Shown here: in pieces, positions 8,615 through 14,539 of the stretch | Position numbering within the stretch: the first letter of the stretch is position 1 | How the letters are laid out: each line of letters opens with the position of its first letter | Source of the DNA: Candidatus Nanoanaerosalina archaeon | GTDB taxonomy: Archaea > Nanohalarchaeota > Nanosalinia > Nanosalinales > Nanoanaerosalinaceae | Assembly: GCA_022729275.1 (NCBI GenBank) | Contig: JALDAH010000013.1 | Coordinates: 1 to 21,003 of the forward strand | DNA length: 21,003 nt | Direction: 5' to 3' | The notes under the pieces: generated by a model | The model's database searches: none | Told to the model about the DNA's origin: nothing | The model's input: the letters and a program-made list of their open reading frames with translations, nothing else | Made by a program: the position numbers and the translations under genes

Positions 8615-8638
8615 TTCTTGGTGGAAACATGGAGGTGT
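8614..8638 (+). other. ORB-like element (candidate Orc1/Cdc6 binding site)
   Basis: CTTCTTGGTGGAAACATGG at 8614-8632, then AGGTG. The GTGGAAAC core followed by a G-rich run resembles archaeal origin recognition boxes, whose usual form is a TTCCAGTGGAAAC-type half-palindrome plus a G-string. The left half-site (TTCCA) is poor and I found only one copy. It could mark an origin, an autoregulatory site for cdc6, or be chance. Confidence 0.4.
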
Positions 8639-8682
8639 TTTAAACTAAAAAGATTTTAAATAAAATTTAAAGGTGGGGAAAT

Positions 8683-8934
8683 ATGTCCGAAGACAATCTT
8701 TTAAAGGAGATAGAACAGGTCGAAAAACTTGGGGGACTTTCAAAAACCCTAAAAAAAGTAGTTAAGAAACTAAATGAAATCGAGAACAGGCTTGAAAACC
8801 TGGAGGAGAACAGAAAAACCAAGGTAAGAGTAGTGGATACGGATAAGGGTAAAAGAATAGTGCTAGAGGATAGAAATCAGACATGGTTTTCACCGAACTA
8901 TTTCAAGAAGATACTGGAGAACATAGAGGACTGA
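8683..8934 (+). CDS. Small coiled-coil protein, unknown function
   Basis: An 83-residue charged protein that I do not recognise. Residues about 1-45 form a predicted coiled coil (heptads in LKEIEQVEKL, LKKVVKKLNEIENRLENLEEN). A basic/beta segment follows (TKVRVVDTDKGKRIVLEDR), then a short aromatic tail. A strong GGTGGGG ribosome-binding sequence (8672-8678) lies 4 bp before the ATG, and an AT-rich TATA-like run covers 8652-8668. It is divergent from cdc6 and ends at a hairpin plus T-run. The coiled coil suggests it dimerises. A link to replication is possible only from its position. Confidence 0.7.
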   Translation: MSEDNLLKEIEQVEKLGGLSKTLKKVVKKLNEIENRLENLEENRKTKVRVVDTDKGKRIVLEDRNQTWFSPNYFKKILENIED

Positions 8935-8937
8935 AGA

Positions 8938-8968
8938 AAGGGATTTTAGTCCCTTACCTTTATTTTTT
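8938..8968 (+). terminator. Hairpin and T-run after the coiled-coil gene
   Basis: AAGGGA (8938-8943) pairs with TCCCTT (8950-8955) across a 6-nt loop and is followed by T-rich sequence. Archaeal termination relies mainly on the T-run; the hairpin may be accessory or chance. Confidence 0.5.
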
Positions 8969-9034
8969 TATAAAAATATAACACTGTTATACCACTCCTG
9001 TTTTTTTATCCTTCCATTACCAATTAATTATAAT

Positions 9035-9451
9035 ATGTGCATAAAGCGTTTTTTCAAGTCCATGTTTTGTTTTTTTCGGAATTTTACGGTGGCTGGCAGG
9101 ATAAGGGATTTTGTGGATGATCTGGAGGAAGAACTTGAAGGGAGACCTAACTGTTATGAAGTGTCAAGGGAACTTTTCGATGAAAGTCTCAGGGATTACA
9201 TGACTCTCAATATAATGTATATTGTTGTATCGCTTATTTTTTATGCATCTATCGTTTCATCGATCACCGCTGCACTCGGGTTCGAGATCAATATTTTTGA
9301 AAAACTTTACAGCGTTTTTGGATTCACTACTGCTGCTCTAGTTTATTTCATCATTTATTTTTTGAGGAAGCTTGCAAGAATCGACCTGGAGAACAGCAGA
9401 TCAAGATTGATTTCCTGTCTTTTAAGCTGTTCCGATATTGAAGATGATTGA
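9035..9451 (+). CDS. Small two-helix membrane protein
   Basis: A 138-residue protein of unknown function. An N-terminal segment with Cys and Phe (MCIKRFFKSMFCFFRNF) may lie along the membrane. A charged acidic stretch (about 25-55) follows, then two hydrophobic helices (about 58-80 and 92-112) joined by a short linker, then a basic cap and an acidic tail. The positive residues after the second helix suggest both ends are cytoplasmic. The codon pattern is consistent with a real gene and no competing frame is better. The tRNA-Val(CAC) gene begins 15 bp after its stop, so the two may share a transcript. No convincing own TATA box was seen. Confidence 0.65.
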   Translation: MCIKRFFKSMFCFFRNFTVAGRIRDFVDDLEEELEGRPNCYEVSRELFDESLRDYMTLNIMYIVVSLIFYASIVSSITAALGFEINIFEKLYSVFGFTTAALVYFIIYFLRKLARIDLENSRSRLISCLLSCSDIEDD

Positions 9452-9466
9452 AATAAATTTTAAAAG

Positions 9467-9554
9467 GGGCCTGTGGTCTAGATTGGTTATGACACCACTT
9501 TCACGGTTTTTATGGAATAGGTGGAGATCAGCGGTTCGAATCCGCTCAGACCCA
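9467..9554 (+). tRNA. tRNA-Val(CAC) with a 13-nt intron
   Basis: Cloverleaf: acceptor 9467-9473 with 9547-9553, anticodon stem CCACT (9495-9499) with GGTGG (9520-9524), T-arm AGCGG-TTCGAAT-CCGCT. The anticodon CAC is at 9502-9504 and the discriminator A at 9554; no CCA is encoded. Removing 9506-9518 gives the loop TTCACGA and a 75-nt tRNA. The acceptor stem has a C4-A69 mismatch (GGGCCTG against CAGACCC), unlike the perfect stem of tRNA-Val(TAC) at 20023. Confidence 0.88.
9506..9518 (+). other. tRNA-Val(CAC) intron, 13 nt
   Basis: The sequence is GTTTTTATGGAAT, between tRNA positions 37 and 38. Exon TTCA (9500-9503) pairs with intron TGGA (9513-9516) with one wobble pair. This leaves 3-nt bulges CGG and ATA with splice points after the second base, a relaxed bulge-helix-loop substrate for the archaeal splicing endonuclease. 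Confidence 0.75.
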
Positions 9555-9567
9555 TAGAGGTGTTATT

Positions 9568-9780
9568 ATGGATGAAGAACTTGAAAAAAAATATTCAGAT
9601 CTCTTTGAAAAATTGAAGGAAAAAGTGGACTCAATTGAAGAAGAGCTTGAAGAGCTCGAAGACTCAGGGAAAGCAGATGATTACCCTGTGAAGCATCAAA
9701 AAGCTACAGATATGATTGAGGAGATTAACAAGCAAATTTCAGACCTCAGCAGTGCTTTCAACAGGTTCGATGAGGATTGA
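9568..9780 (+). CDS. Small acidic coiled-coil protein
   Basis: A 70-residue protein made almost entirely of coiled coil: Leu/Ile heptads in about residues 10-35 (LFEKLKEKVDSIEEELEEL) and a second helix at about 45-68. No Cys, no membrane segment, strongly acidic. It starts 13 bp after the 3' end of tRNA-Val(CAC) with a GAGGTG ribosome-binding site, so it is probably made from a tRNA-mRNA transcript after tRNA processing. It ends 1 bp from the convergent NYN gene. The family is not recognised. Confidence 0.65.
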   Translation: MDEELEKKYSDLFEKLKEKVDSIEEELEELEDSGKADDYPVKHQKATDMIEEINKQISDLSSAFNRFDED

Positions 9781-9781
9781 T

Positions 9782-10282
9782 CTAGATAAGAAATTTCTTC
9801 TTTTTCTTGTCCATATCTACGAACTTGTTGGCCACTTCTTTGAGTTCTTTGGCGGTGGATTTACCGAATGACATAACTTCAACCCTTACACCTCTTGCCT
9901 GAAGGTGTTTTACCAGGCTTTCGAAATCACCGTCTCCTGTAACTAGTACAAGCACGTCCATTTTATTGGCAAGTTTTATGCCATCTATGGCCATACCCAT
10001 ATCCCAGTCTCCTTTCTTCTGACCGCCATAGTACTCCTTGAGATCTTTGATTTTGACCTCGAAACCTATGTTCCTTAAAGCCTCAAAGAAGTTCTCTTCA
10101 TCAGGAGTTTCGGCCTTTATAACATATGAAATAGCTCTTATAAGTTTTCTGCTGTAGACTGCTTGCTTTAAAAGCTTTTTAAAATCAACTTTGGCATCAT
10201 ATAAATTTTTTGCAGAGTAGTACATGTTCTGTACATCTACCTGAACCACTACTCTCTGGTCTTCATGAATATTGTTTGACAT
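9782..10282 (-). CDS. NYN-domain (LabA/DUF88, PIN-like) putative ribonuclease
   Basis: A 166-residue single-domain protein of the NYN/LabA group, a PIN-like fold. Acidic residues expected to hold the metal ion are visible: Asp16 in VVVQVDVQNMYY, Asp92 and Asp94 in the GDWDMGMAID motif (with Asp100), and Asp117 and Asp119 in LVTGDGDF. GVRVEVMSFG follows the last acidic pair, as is usual for this family. The C-terminal tail is Lys-rich (KKKKKF) and may contact RNA. NYN proteins are proposed or shown to be RNases in RNA processing; the substrate here is unknown. It is divergent from the charged protein at 10350 across 67 bp and convergent with the coiled-coil gene at 9568. Confidence 0.88.
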   Translation of the reverse strand: MSNNIHEDQRVVVQVDVQNMYYSAKNLYDAKVDFKKLLKQAVYSRKLIRAISYVIKAETPDEENFFEALRNIGFEVKIKDLKEYYGGQKKGDWDMGMAIDGIKLANKMDVLVLVTGDGDFESLVKHLQARGVRVEVMSFGKSTAKELKEVANKFVDMDKKKKKFLI

Positions 10283-10317
10283 TGTTTTACGACTATTTTT
10301 TCTTTATGGAATAAAGG

Positions 10318-10327
10318 TTTTATTATT
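10318..10327 (+). promoter_or_regulatory. TATA-like element for the 10350 gene
   Basis: TTTTATTATT centred about 27 bp upstream of the ATG at 10350, implying a leaderless mRNA. It supports 10350 over a longer frame from 10272 whose first 26 codons overlap the NYN start and look non-coding. Confidence 0.5.
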
Positions 10328-10349
10328 GTGTTTCACCAATCAATTTTTT

Positions 10350-10799
10350 ATGTCAGGAAAAGATCCTGAAAAGGATAAAGTTCCCATAAAAGAAAAAGAC
10401 TCAGATGAACTCTTGTCATCGGAACCTGTGGTCAAGAAAGACCACAACTTTGACAGAATGCACCACGATTTTCTTGACACCCATGATTATCTCAAAGAAT
10501 CTATTTCAGATCTGGATTTCATGAAGGACAGACTCAGATCATTGAGGGTTGAAAGAGAAGAGAGAAGAGAAATGCGGGAAGAACCTGTTGATATAGAGAG
10601 GAGGAGATATACTGTGGACAGCGAAGTCAATATAGATGAGATGAACAAGAGCAAAGAATTCAAGAGGAGAAAAATTATCAACAAGGCTGTTATACTGGTA
10701 AAGAGGAGACTTGTTAGAAAAGGTCTTTCAAGAGATTTCGTCAACGAAAACTCAGATATGATAAGAGAAAAAATCGAGGGATTCTTGCTAGAAGAATGA
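10350..10799 (+). CDS. Highly charged soluble protein, unknown function
   Basis: 149 residues from the ATG at 10350 (MSGKDPEKDKVPIKEKDSDE). The first 35 residues are probably disordered. A middle section rich in Asp/His/Leu (about 40-70) is followed by a very basic Arg/Glu-rich helix (RVEREERREMREE). The C-terminal 50 residues look like a small helical bundle (KRRKIINKAVILVKRRLVRKGL) with alternating basic and hydrophobic residues. No known domain, Cys pair or membrane segment. The basic C-terminal helices would suit nucleic-acid or ribosome binding, but this is only composition. The upstream extension to 10272 is rejected because of the TATA position. The stop is 2 bp from the convergent zinc-ribbon gene. 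Confidence 0.65.
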   Translation: MSGKDPEKDKVPIKEKDSDELLSSEPVVKKDHNFDRMHHDFLDTHDYLKESISDLDFMKDRLRSLRVEREERREMREEPVDIERRRYTVDSEVNIDEMNKSKEFKRRKIINKAVILVKRRLVRKGLSRDFVNENSDMIREKIEGFLLEE

Positions 10800-10801
10800 T
10801 A

Positions 10802-10969
10802 TCAGTTTTCTAGGATGTAAGCAGTGTGTCCACAGGTATCACATCTGGCTTTTTTCATGGCCCTGCCCTTTAGGCTTTTATCTGCTTTTTTGAGCATTTT
10901 CTCTTTTTCTTCACACATTTTTTCGAGGATTGTCTCGCTGTCACATAGCACACATCTCATGTTTTCCAT
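10802..10969 (-). CDS. 55-residue zinc-ribbon protein
   Basis: A short minus-strand frame, MENMRCVLCDSETILEKM through to HTAYILEN. It contains two CxxC knuckles, Cys6/Cys9 (CVLC) and Cys43/Cys46 (CDTC), separated by a Lys/Glu-rich helical spacer, a typical small zinc ribbon. Cys19 is additional. A TATA-like CAAATAAAA on the minus strand (about 10994-11002) is about 28 bp upstream of the ATG at 10969. The gene fills an otherwise empty interval and ends 2 bp from the convergent neighbour, the same tight packing seen elsewhere here. Such tiny ribbons often bind ribosomes, tRNA or RNA polymerase; the partner is unknown. Confidence 0.75.
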   Translation of the reverse strand: MENMRCVLCDSETILEKMCEEKEKMLKKADKSLKGRAMKKARCDTCGHTAYILEN

Positions 10970-11078
10970 AAAAAATATATATTGTTGTTTTCTGTTTTAT
11001 TTGTTTTGGAAACAGGTTTTCCATTTCAAAATTTTCTTAAACACCTCTGATAAATTTGTTATCAGGTGGCAATTAGAA

Positions 11079-11312
11079 GTGGTAGAGTTTGAAAAGTTGG
11101 AGTCCGAAATTTTTAGATTTGGAGAAAATGATTTTATAGAGATAGATAAGAAGAAAGTTGTATCCGAAGAAGGAGAGGAAGAAATAATAGTCATAGAAAA
11201 AGGATTCTTCGATGATAAAGGAGGTAAGAGGTATAGAAACAATATTTCTATACCAAAAGATGAGGAAGTTGTTGATTTCCTCCTTGAAACACTCCCTGAC
11301 TTTATTGAGTGA
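11079..11312 (+). CDS. Small acidic beta-rich protein, possibly PC4-like
   Basis: 77 residues from a GTG at 11079 preceded by a GGTGG ribosome-binding site (11074-11078 region). The open frame extends upstream to 10824, but that part is hydrophobic, lies opposite the zinc-ribbon gene and is non-coding in character. The protein reads as several beta strands (EIFRFGENDFIEIDKKKVV, EEEIIVIEKGFF) and then a basic turn (DDKGGKRYRNNISIP) and a C-terminal helix. Four strands plus a helix with a KRYRN turn recall the PC4/YdbC single-stranded-DNA-binding fold, but this is weak resemblance, not a family match. It abuts the convergent CBS gene with no bases between stops. Confidence 0.6.
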   Translation: MVEFEKLESEIFRFGENDFIEIDKKKVVSEEGEEEIIVIEKGFFDDKGGKRYRNNISIPKDEEVVDFLLETLPDFIE

Positions 11313-12482
11313 TTAACGGTTATATTTACCTCTTTTCCACTGTTCTCTTATTCTGTCCCTTCTTTTTTCCTTCTGAGTTGTTAGTTTATCTTTCAGACTG
11401 TTGATGACGGTGTCCATCACATCCAATAGCTCCCAACCTTCTTTCTGTATTATGGTAGTGCCAAGTTCGGAGTAAAGCCTCAAGTTAATGGAGTACTTCT
11501 TTCTCCTACCATCCTTTTGGAAGTGCTTGACGTGTATCTTTAGTTCTCTCGGTCTATTGAGTATCTTTGATATTTTTCCTTCAAGTGCTTGTTCTATCTT
11601 CTCATATATCATCTTTTTCTGTCCTTCCTGCGAAACACCTACAAGGTTAACCATGAGTTCTTCCGATTCCTTAAAAGTTGCCATGTAATCTATGAGATCA
11701 TCGGCTGTAAGAAGGCCTATAGGTTTCTCTTTATCATCTATGACTATTACTTCACTTGTTTTTTGCTGTTTCATTTTTTTGACGGCTTTGGCTATTGAGA
11801 GTTTTTCATCTTTTATTAGTGTCATATTTGTGCTCATGATCTCTCTGGCAGGTATGTCAGACATGCTTTCTTTATGTCCTTTTCTATCTCCATATCTCAT
11901 CTGTTGCTGGGGCACCATAGTCCTTACAAGATCCATGGTCGTTATCATACCCATTATACGATCTTTGTTATCAACCACAGGAACCCTGGATTTGTTCTTT
12001 TCTTCCATAAATTTCTCTGCTTTTCTGAATTTCTCTGCTTCTTTTATCCTTATTACATCATTGTCCATAAGATCTTTGACTCTCAGGTTGTGGAATTCCT
12101 TCACACTGTTCTTGACGGGTTCAACTATATCTTTTTTACTTATTATACCTATCAGTCTATTACCCTGGAGATGTACCAAAGTGTGTTTTCCCGAGTCCCT
12201 CATAACTTCTGCCAGTTCTATCATGTTGTCGTTTTTTGTTATCTGAGGTGGCTGGTGTGCAAGTGTTTTCGCTTTTATCTTTGTCGGATCCTTCTCTATG
12301 TTTCTGTTTATCTCCTGATAGCTAATCATGCCCTTGAACTTGCCGTCCTCTTCAAGAGGTATTTCAATGAACCTCTGTTTATCCATATAACTCTTTATTT
12401 TGGACAGTTTTTCTTCGGAAGAGGCTGAAACGAAGTCCTTGTTCATTATTTCCTTTGCGGTAATATCTTTAAGAGATTTCAT
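11313..12482 (-). CDS. Four-CBS-domain protein fused to an HPF/RaiA-like ribosome-binding domain
   Basis: 389 residues. Four CBS motifs fill about 1-275 as two pairs: they begin at TAKEIMNKDFVS, AKTLAHQPPQIT, VKDLMDNDVIRI and AREIMSTNMTLI. Such pairs bind adenine nucleotides. From about 290 to 375 the sequence changes to a pattern like hibernation-promoting factors: MIYEKIEQALEGKISKIL, then KIHVKHFQKDG, KKYSINLRLYS, and GWELLDVMDTVINSLKDKLTTQKEK, the helix-strand-helix order of the HPF/RaiA fold. It ends in a basic tail. I infer a ribosome-bound factor whose activity responds to AMP/ATP. GGTGA (12489-12493) lies 6 bp from the ATG, with a TATA-like run at about 12512-12524. Confidence 0.85.
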   Translation of the reverse strand: MKSLKDITAKEIMNKDFVSASSEEKLSKIKSYMDKQRFIEIPLEEDGKFKGMISYQEINRNIEKDPTKIKAKTLAHQPPQITKNDNMIELAEVMRDSGKHTLVHLQGNRLIGIISKKDIVEPVKNSVKEFHNLRVKDLMDNDVIRIKEAEKFRKAEKFMEEKNKSRVPVVDNKDRIMGMITTMDLVRTMVPQQQMRYGDRKGHKESMSDIPAREIMSTNMTLIKDEKLSIAKAVKKMKQQKTSEVIVIDDKEKPIGLLTADDLIDYMATFKESEELMVNLVGVSQEGQKKMIYEKIEQALEGKISKILNRPRELKIHVKHFQKDGRRKKYSINLRLYSELGTTIIQKEGWELLDVMDTVINSLKDKLTTQKEKRRDRIREQWKRGKYNR

Positions 12483-12577
12483 AAATTTTCACCTTTTACG
12501 GAGGCTGCAACTATTATTTATTGGTTTTCCTAACTTTTAATTCTATCGAAAAATAGATTTTTCTGGATAAAAATGAT

Positions 12578-14404
12578 TCACCTGAAAAAGTCTTCTATGT
12601 CCTTCCAAGGGGCTGAAGTGATAACGTAAGACTCTGAATTAAGTGCATTCTTATATTTTGACCATGAATACCTTTTGTCAAGAAACATGACAACTCCACG
12701 GTCTTCTTTAGATCTGATACATCTCCCGGCTGCCTGTAGAGCTCTGTTTATCGCTGGGAAATTGTATGCATAGTCCCATCCATTACCGAACTTTTCCTCA
12801 TAGAACTCGATCAGTTTCTCAACTTCTAGGCCAGGTCTTTGAAGGGGTACACCAACAACAAAAACAGCTGTCATGAGATCTCCGGGGTAGTCTACACCTT
12901 CACCAAAACTCCCGCCTATCACACCGAATAGAACTGCTCCACTGCTTGTTTTTTCCCCGAACTTGTCTAGAAATTTTTTCTTTTCTCTCTTGTCCATACT
13001 CCTTTCTTCTTTAAACATTGGTCTGTCCATCCTGTCCTCAAGTTTTTCATAAATATTGTCTCTGAAATCATATGAAGGAAAAAACACACCTGTGTTCCCT
13101 TTAACCTCTTCAACACTTTTCAGTATATACCATGCAATCTTCTGGAACTGTTTCTTGTTCCTCTCTTTGTATCTCGTTGTGACCTTGTCCACTATCAAGT
13201 TGAGTTTGTTTTTCTTTGGGAAAGGTGACTCGAAAGATTTGTTGTATGTATCATCTTTTTCCATACCGTATATTTCCCTGTACATCTTCAGAGGTTTAAG
13301 GGTTCCTGACATTATTATGGAGGAATGACTGCTGTTTATAGGTTCTGAAGTCGAATACTGAGGATCCAAACACTTATATCCCAGTCTGATTATTTCTTTG
13401 TTTGAAGAAGTAGTTCTTCTTGACAGTATCCTGGCGAAACCTTTGTCAGGACCCCTCCATTTTTCCAGGAAGGACATGACTTTTTCAGCTGAACTTTCAT
13501 CTTCTTCTTTAAGGACGTCTTTAGCTACTGTTTTTAGATCTCCCATGAAGTCTTTGTAGTCCGTTATGTTCTCTATCTTTTGTATGAAATGTTTTTTACC
13601 TATCTCCACTTCTTTCTTCATTCCCAGTTCTTTGACTGAAAGCTGACGCAGAACCTGTTTTGTCTCGTCAAGCTTACCCTCCACAGAATGATAACCATGT
13701 ATTGAAGCTTCTTTTGATGCCTTGTCCACTACATTAACTGTTAAAGTGGCAGAGTTCAGATTTCTTGTTCTATCAGCCAGATTGTGTCCCTCATCAACGA
13801 TCACTATGCAGTCATCAAGTTTGAGACCTGATTTAGAAAAAACAACTTCTCTGACTCCGGGGTGGAAAATATAGTAGTAATCACCTATTATTATATCGGA
13901 TATGGCGGCAAGATGCATCGATATCTCATAGGGACAGACCTTTTTACACCTGTCTTTTAATTCACTTGCTCTTAATACTTCTTTACTTACCTCTCTTAAC
14001 TTTTTTCTGGCTATATCTGTTAGTTCATGGTTTTTCTTGTAAGTATTGTCGTGTCTGGGACAGTCAGGCTGCTCCTCCTCGACAAAAACCTTTGATCCTC
14101 CCTCGCACATCCATTTTTTCCCTATTATATCTGCCACTTTGAAATCTACGCTGTGTTTATCACTTATTTTTTTCAGGGTTTCAATAGCTATCTCATGTTG
14201 TGAATGTCTTGGTGTGAGGAAGAAAACGGTTTTATTGTTGCTAAGAGCATATGAAAGTGCTGGTGCTATGGTGGCAGCTGTCTTTCCGAGACCGGTTGGT
14301 GCATGGACCAACAAATTTTTTCCTTCTTTAAGAGCTTTTTCAACGTCTTCTTTGAGACTTTTCTGTTTGTCTCTTAGTTTTTTGAAGGGAAAGAAATTTT
14401 CCAT
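12578..14404 (-). CDS. Rad3/XPD/DinG-type iron-sulphur DNA helicase
   Basis: A 608-residue superfamily 2 helicase. Visible motifs are Walker A APTGLGKT (35-42), motif Ia FFLTPRHSQH, DEGH (204-207), an MSGTL motif around residue 362, GGSFGEGVDYPG, and motif VI QAAGRCIRSKEDRG. Four cysteines before the DEGH box (Cys100, 115, 153, 157) match the 4Fe-4S cluster that XPD-family helicases need to separate strands. They unwind DNA 5' to 3' and act in nucleotide-excision or other repair. The ATG at 14404 is preferred over the upstream GTG at 14413, because a minus-strand TATTAAAAT at about 14433-14442 puts transcription just before it. It ends WKDIEDFFR, faintly PIP-like. Archaeal XPD and the DinG-like branch are not separated here. 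Confidence 0.92.
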   Translation of the reverse strand: MENFFPFKKLRDKQKSLKEDVEKALKEGKNLLVHAPTGLGKTAATIAPALSYALSNNKTVFFLTPRHSQHEIAIETLKKISDKHSVDFKVADIIGKKWMCEGGSKVFVEEEQPDCPRHDNTYKKNHELTDIARKKLREVSKEVLRASELKDRCKKVCPYEISMHLAAISDIIIGDYYYIFHPGVREVVFSKSGLKLDDCIVIVDEGHNLADRTRNLNSATLTVNVVDKASKEASIHGYHSVEGKLDETKQVLRQLSVKELGMKKEVEIGKKHFIQKIENITDYKDFMGDLKTVAKDVLKEEDESSAEKVMSFLEKWRGPDKGFARILSRRTTSSNKEIIRLGYKCLDPQYSTSEPINSSHSSIIMSGTLKPLKMYREIYGMEKDDTYNKSFESPFPKKNKLNLIVDKVTTRYKERNKKQFQKIAWYILKSVEEVKGNTGVFFPSYDFRDNIYEKLEDRMDRPMFKEERSMDKREKKKFLDKFGEKTSSGAVLFGVIGGSFGEGVDYPGDLMTAVFVVGVPLQRPGLEVEKLIEFYEEKFGNGWDYAYNFPAINRALQAAGRCIRSKEDRGVVMFLDKRYSWSKYKNALNSESYVITSAPWKDIEDFFR

Positions 14405-14507
14405 TTCCAACACTTTTTTAGAGGTGGTTCCGGATTTTAATAACTGTTTCCTATGTTCAAGTCACTCTTTTAAACTGTTTTTAACTTATTTTTTCAGGTT
14501 TAGTTAA

Positions 14508-14518
14508 CATTTTTATAC
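14508..14518 (+). promoter_or_regulatory. TATA box for the GTPase fusion gene
   Basis: ATTTTTATACC centred about 27 bp before the ATG at 14540, a leaderless arrangement. Confidence 0.6.
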
Positions 14519-14539
14519 CAATGTGAGGAATAAAGAAAT

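Noticed and set aside
10824..11078. Upstream part of the open frame ending at 11312
   Set aside because: It is hydrophobic, lies opposite the zinc-ribbon gene, and the conserved-looking protein starts only at the GTG with a ribosome-binding site at 11079.
11692..12428. Two hydrophobic plus-strand frames of 184 codons each
   Set aside because: They are antisense to the CBS-HPF gene. Their Ile/Phe/Ser-rich content is what the reverse complement of Lys/Glu-rich coding sequence gives.
14046..14507. Plus-strand 153-codon frame
   Set aside because: Antisense to the helicase N-terminus, which has complete Walker A and Fe-S motifs in its own frame.
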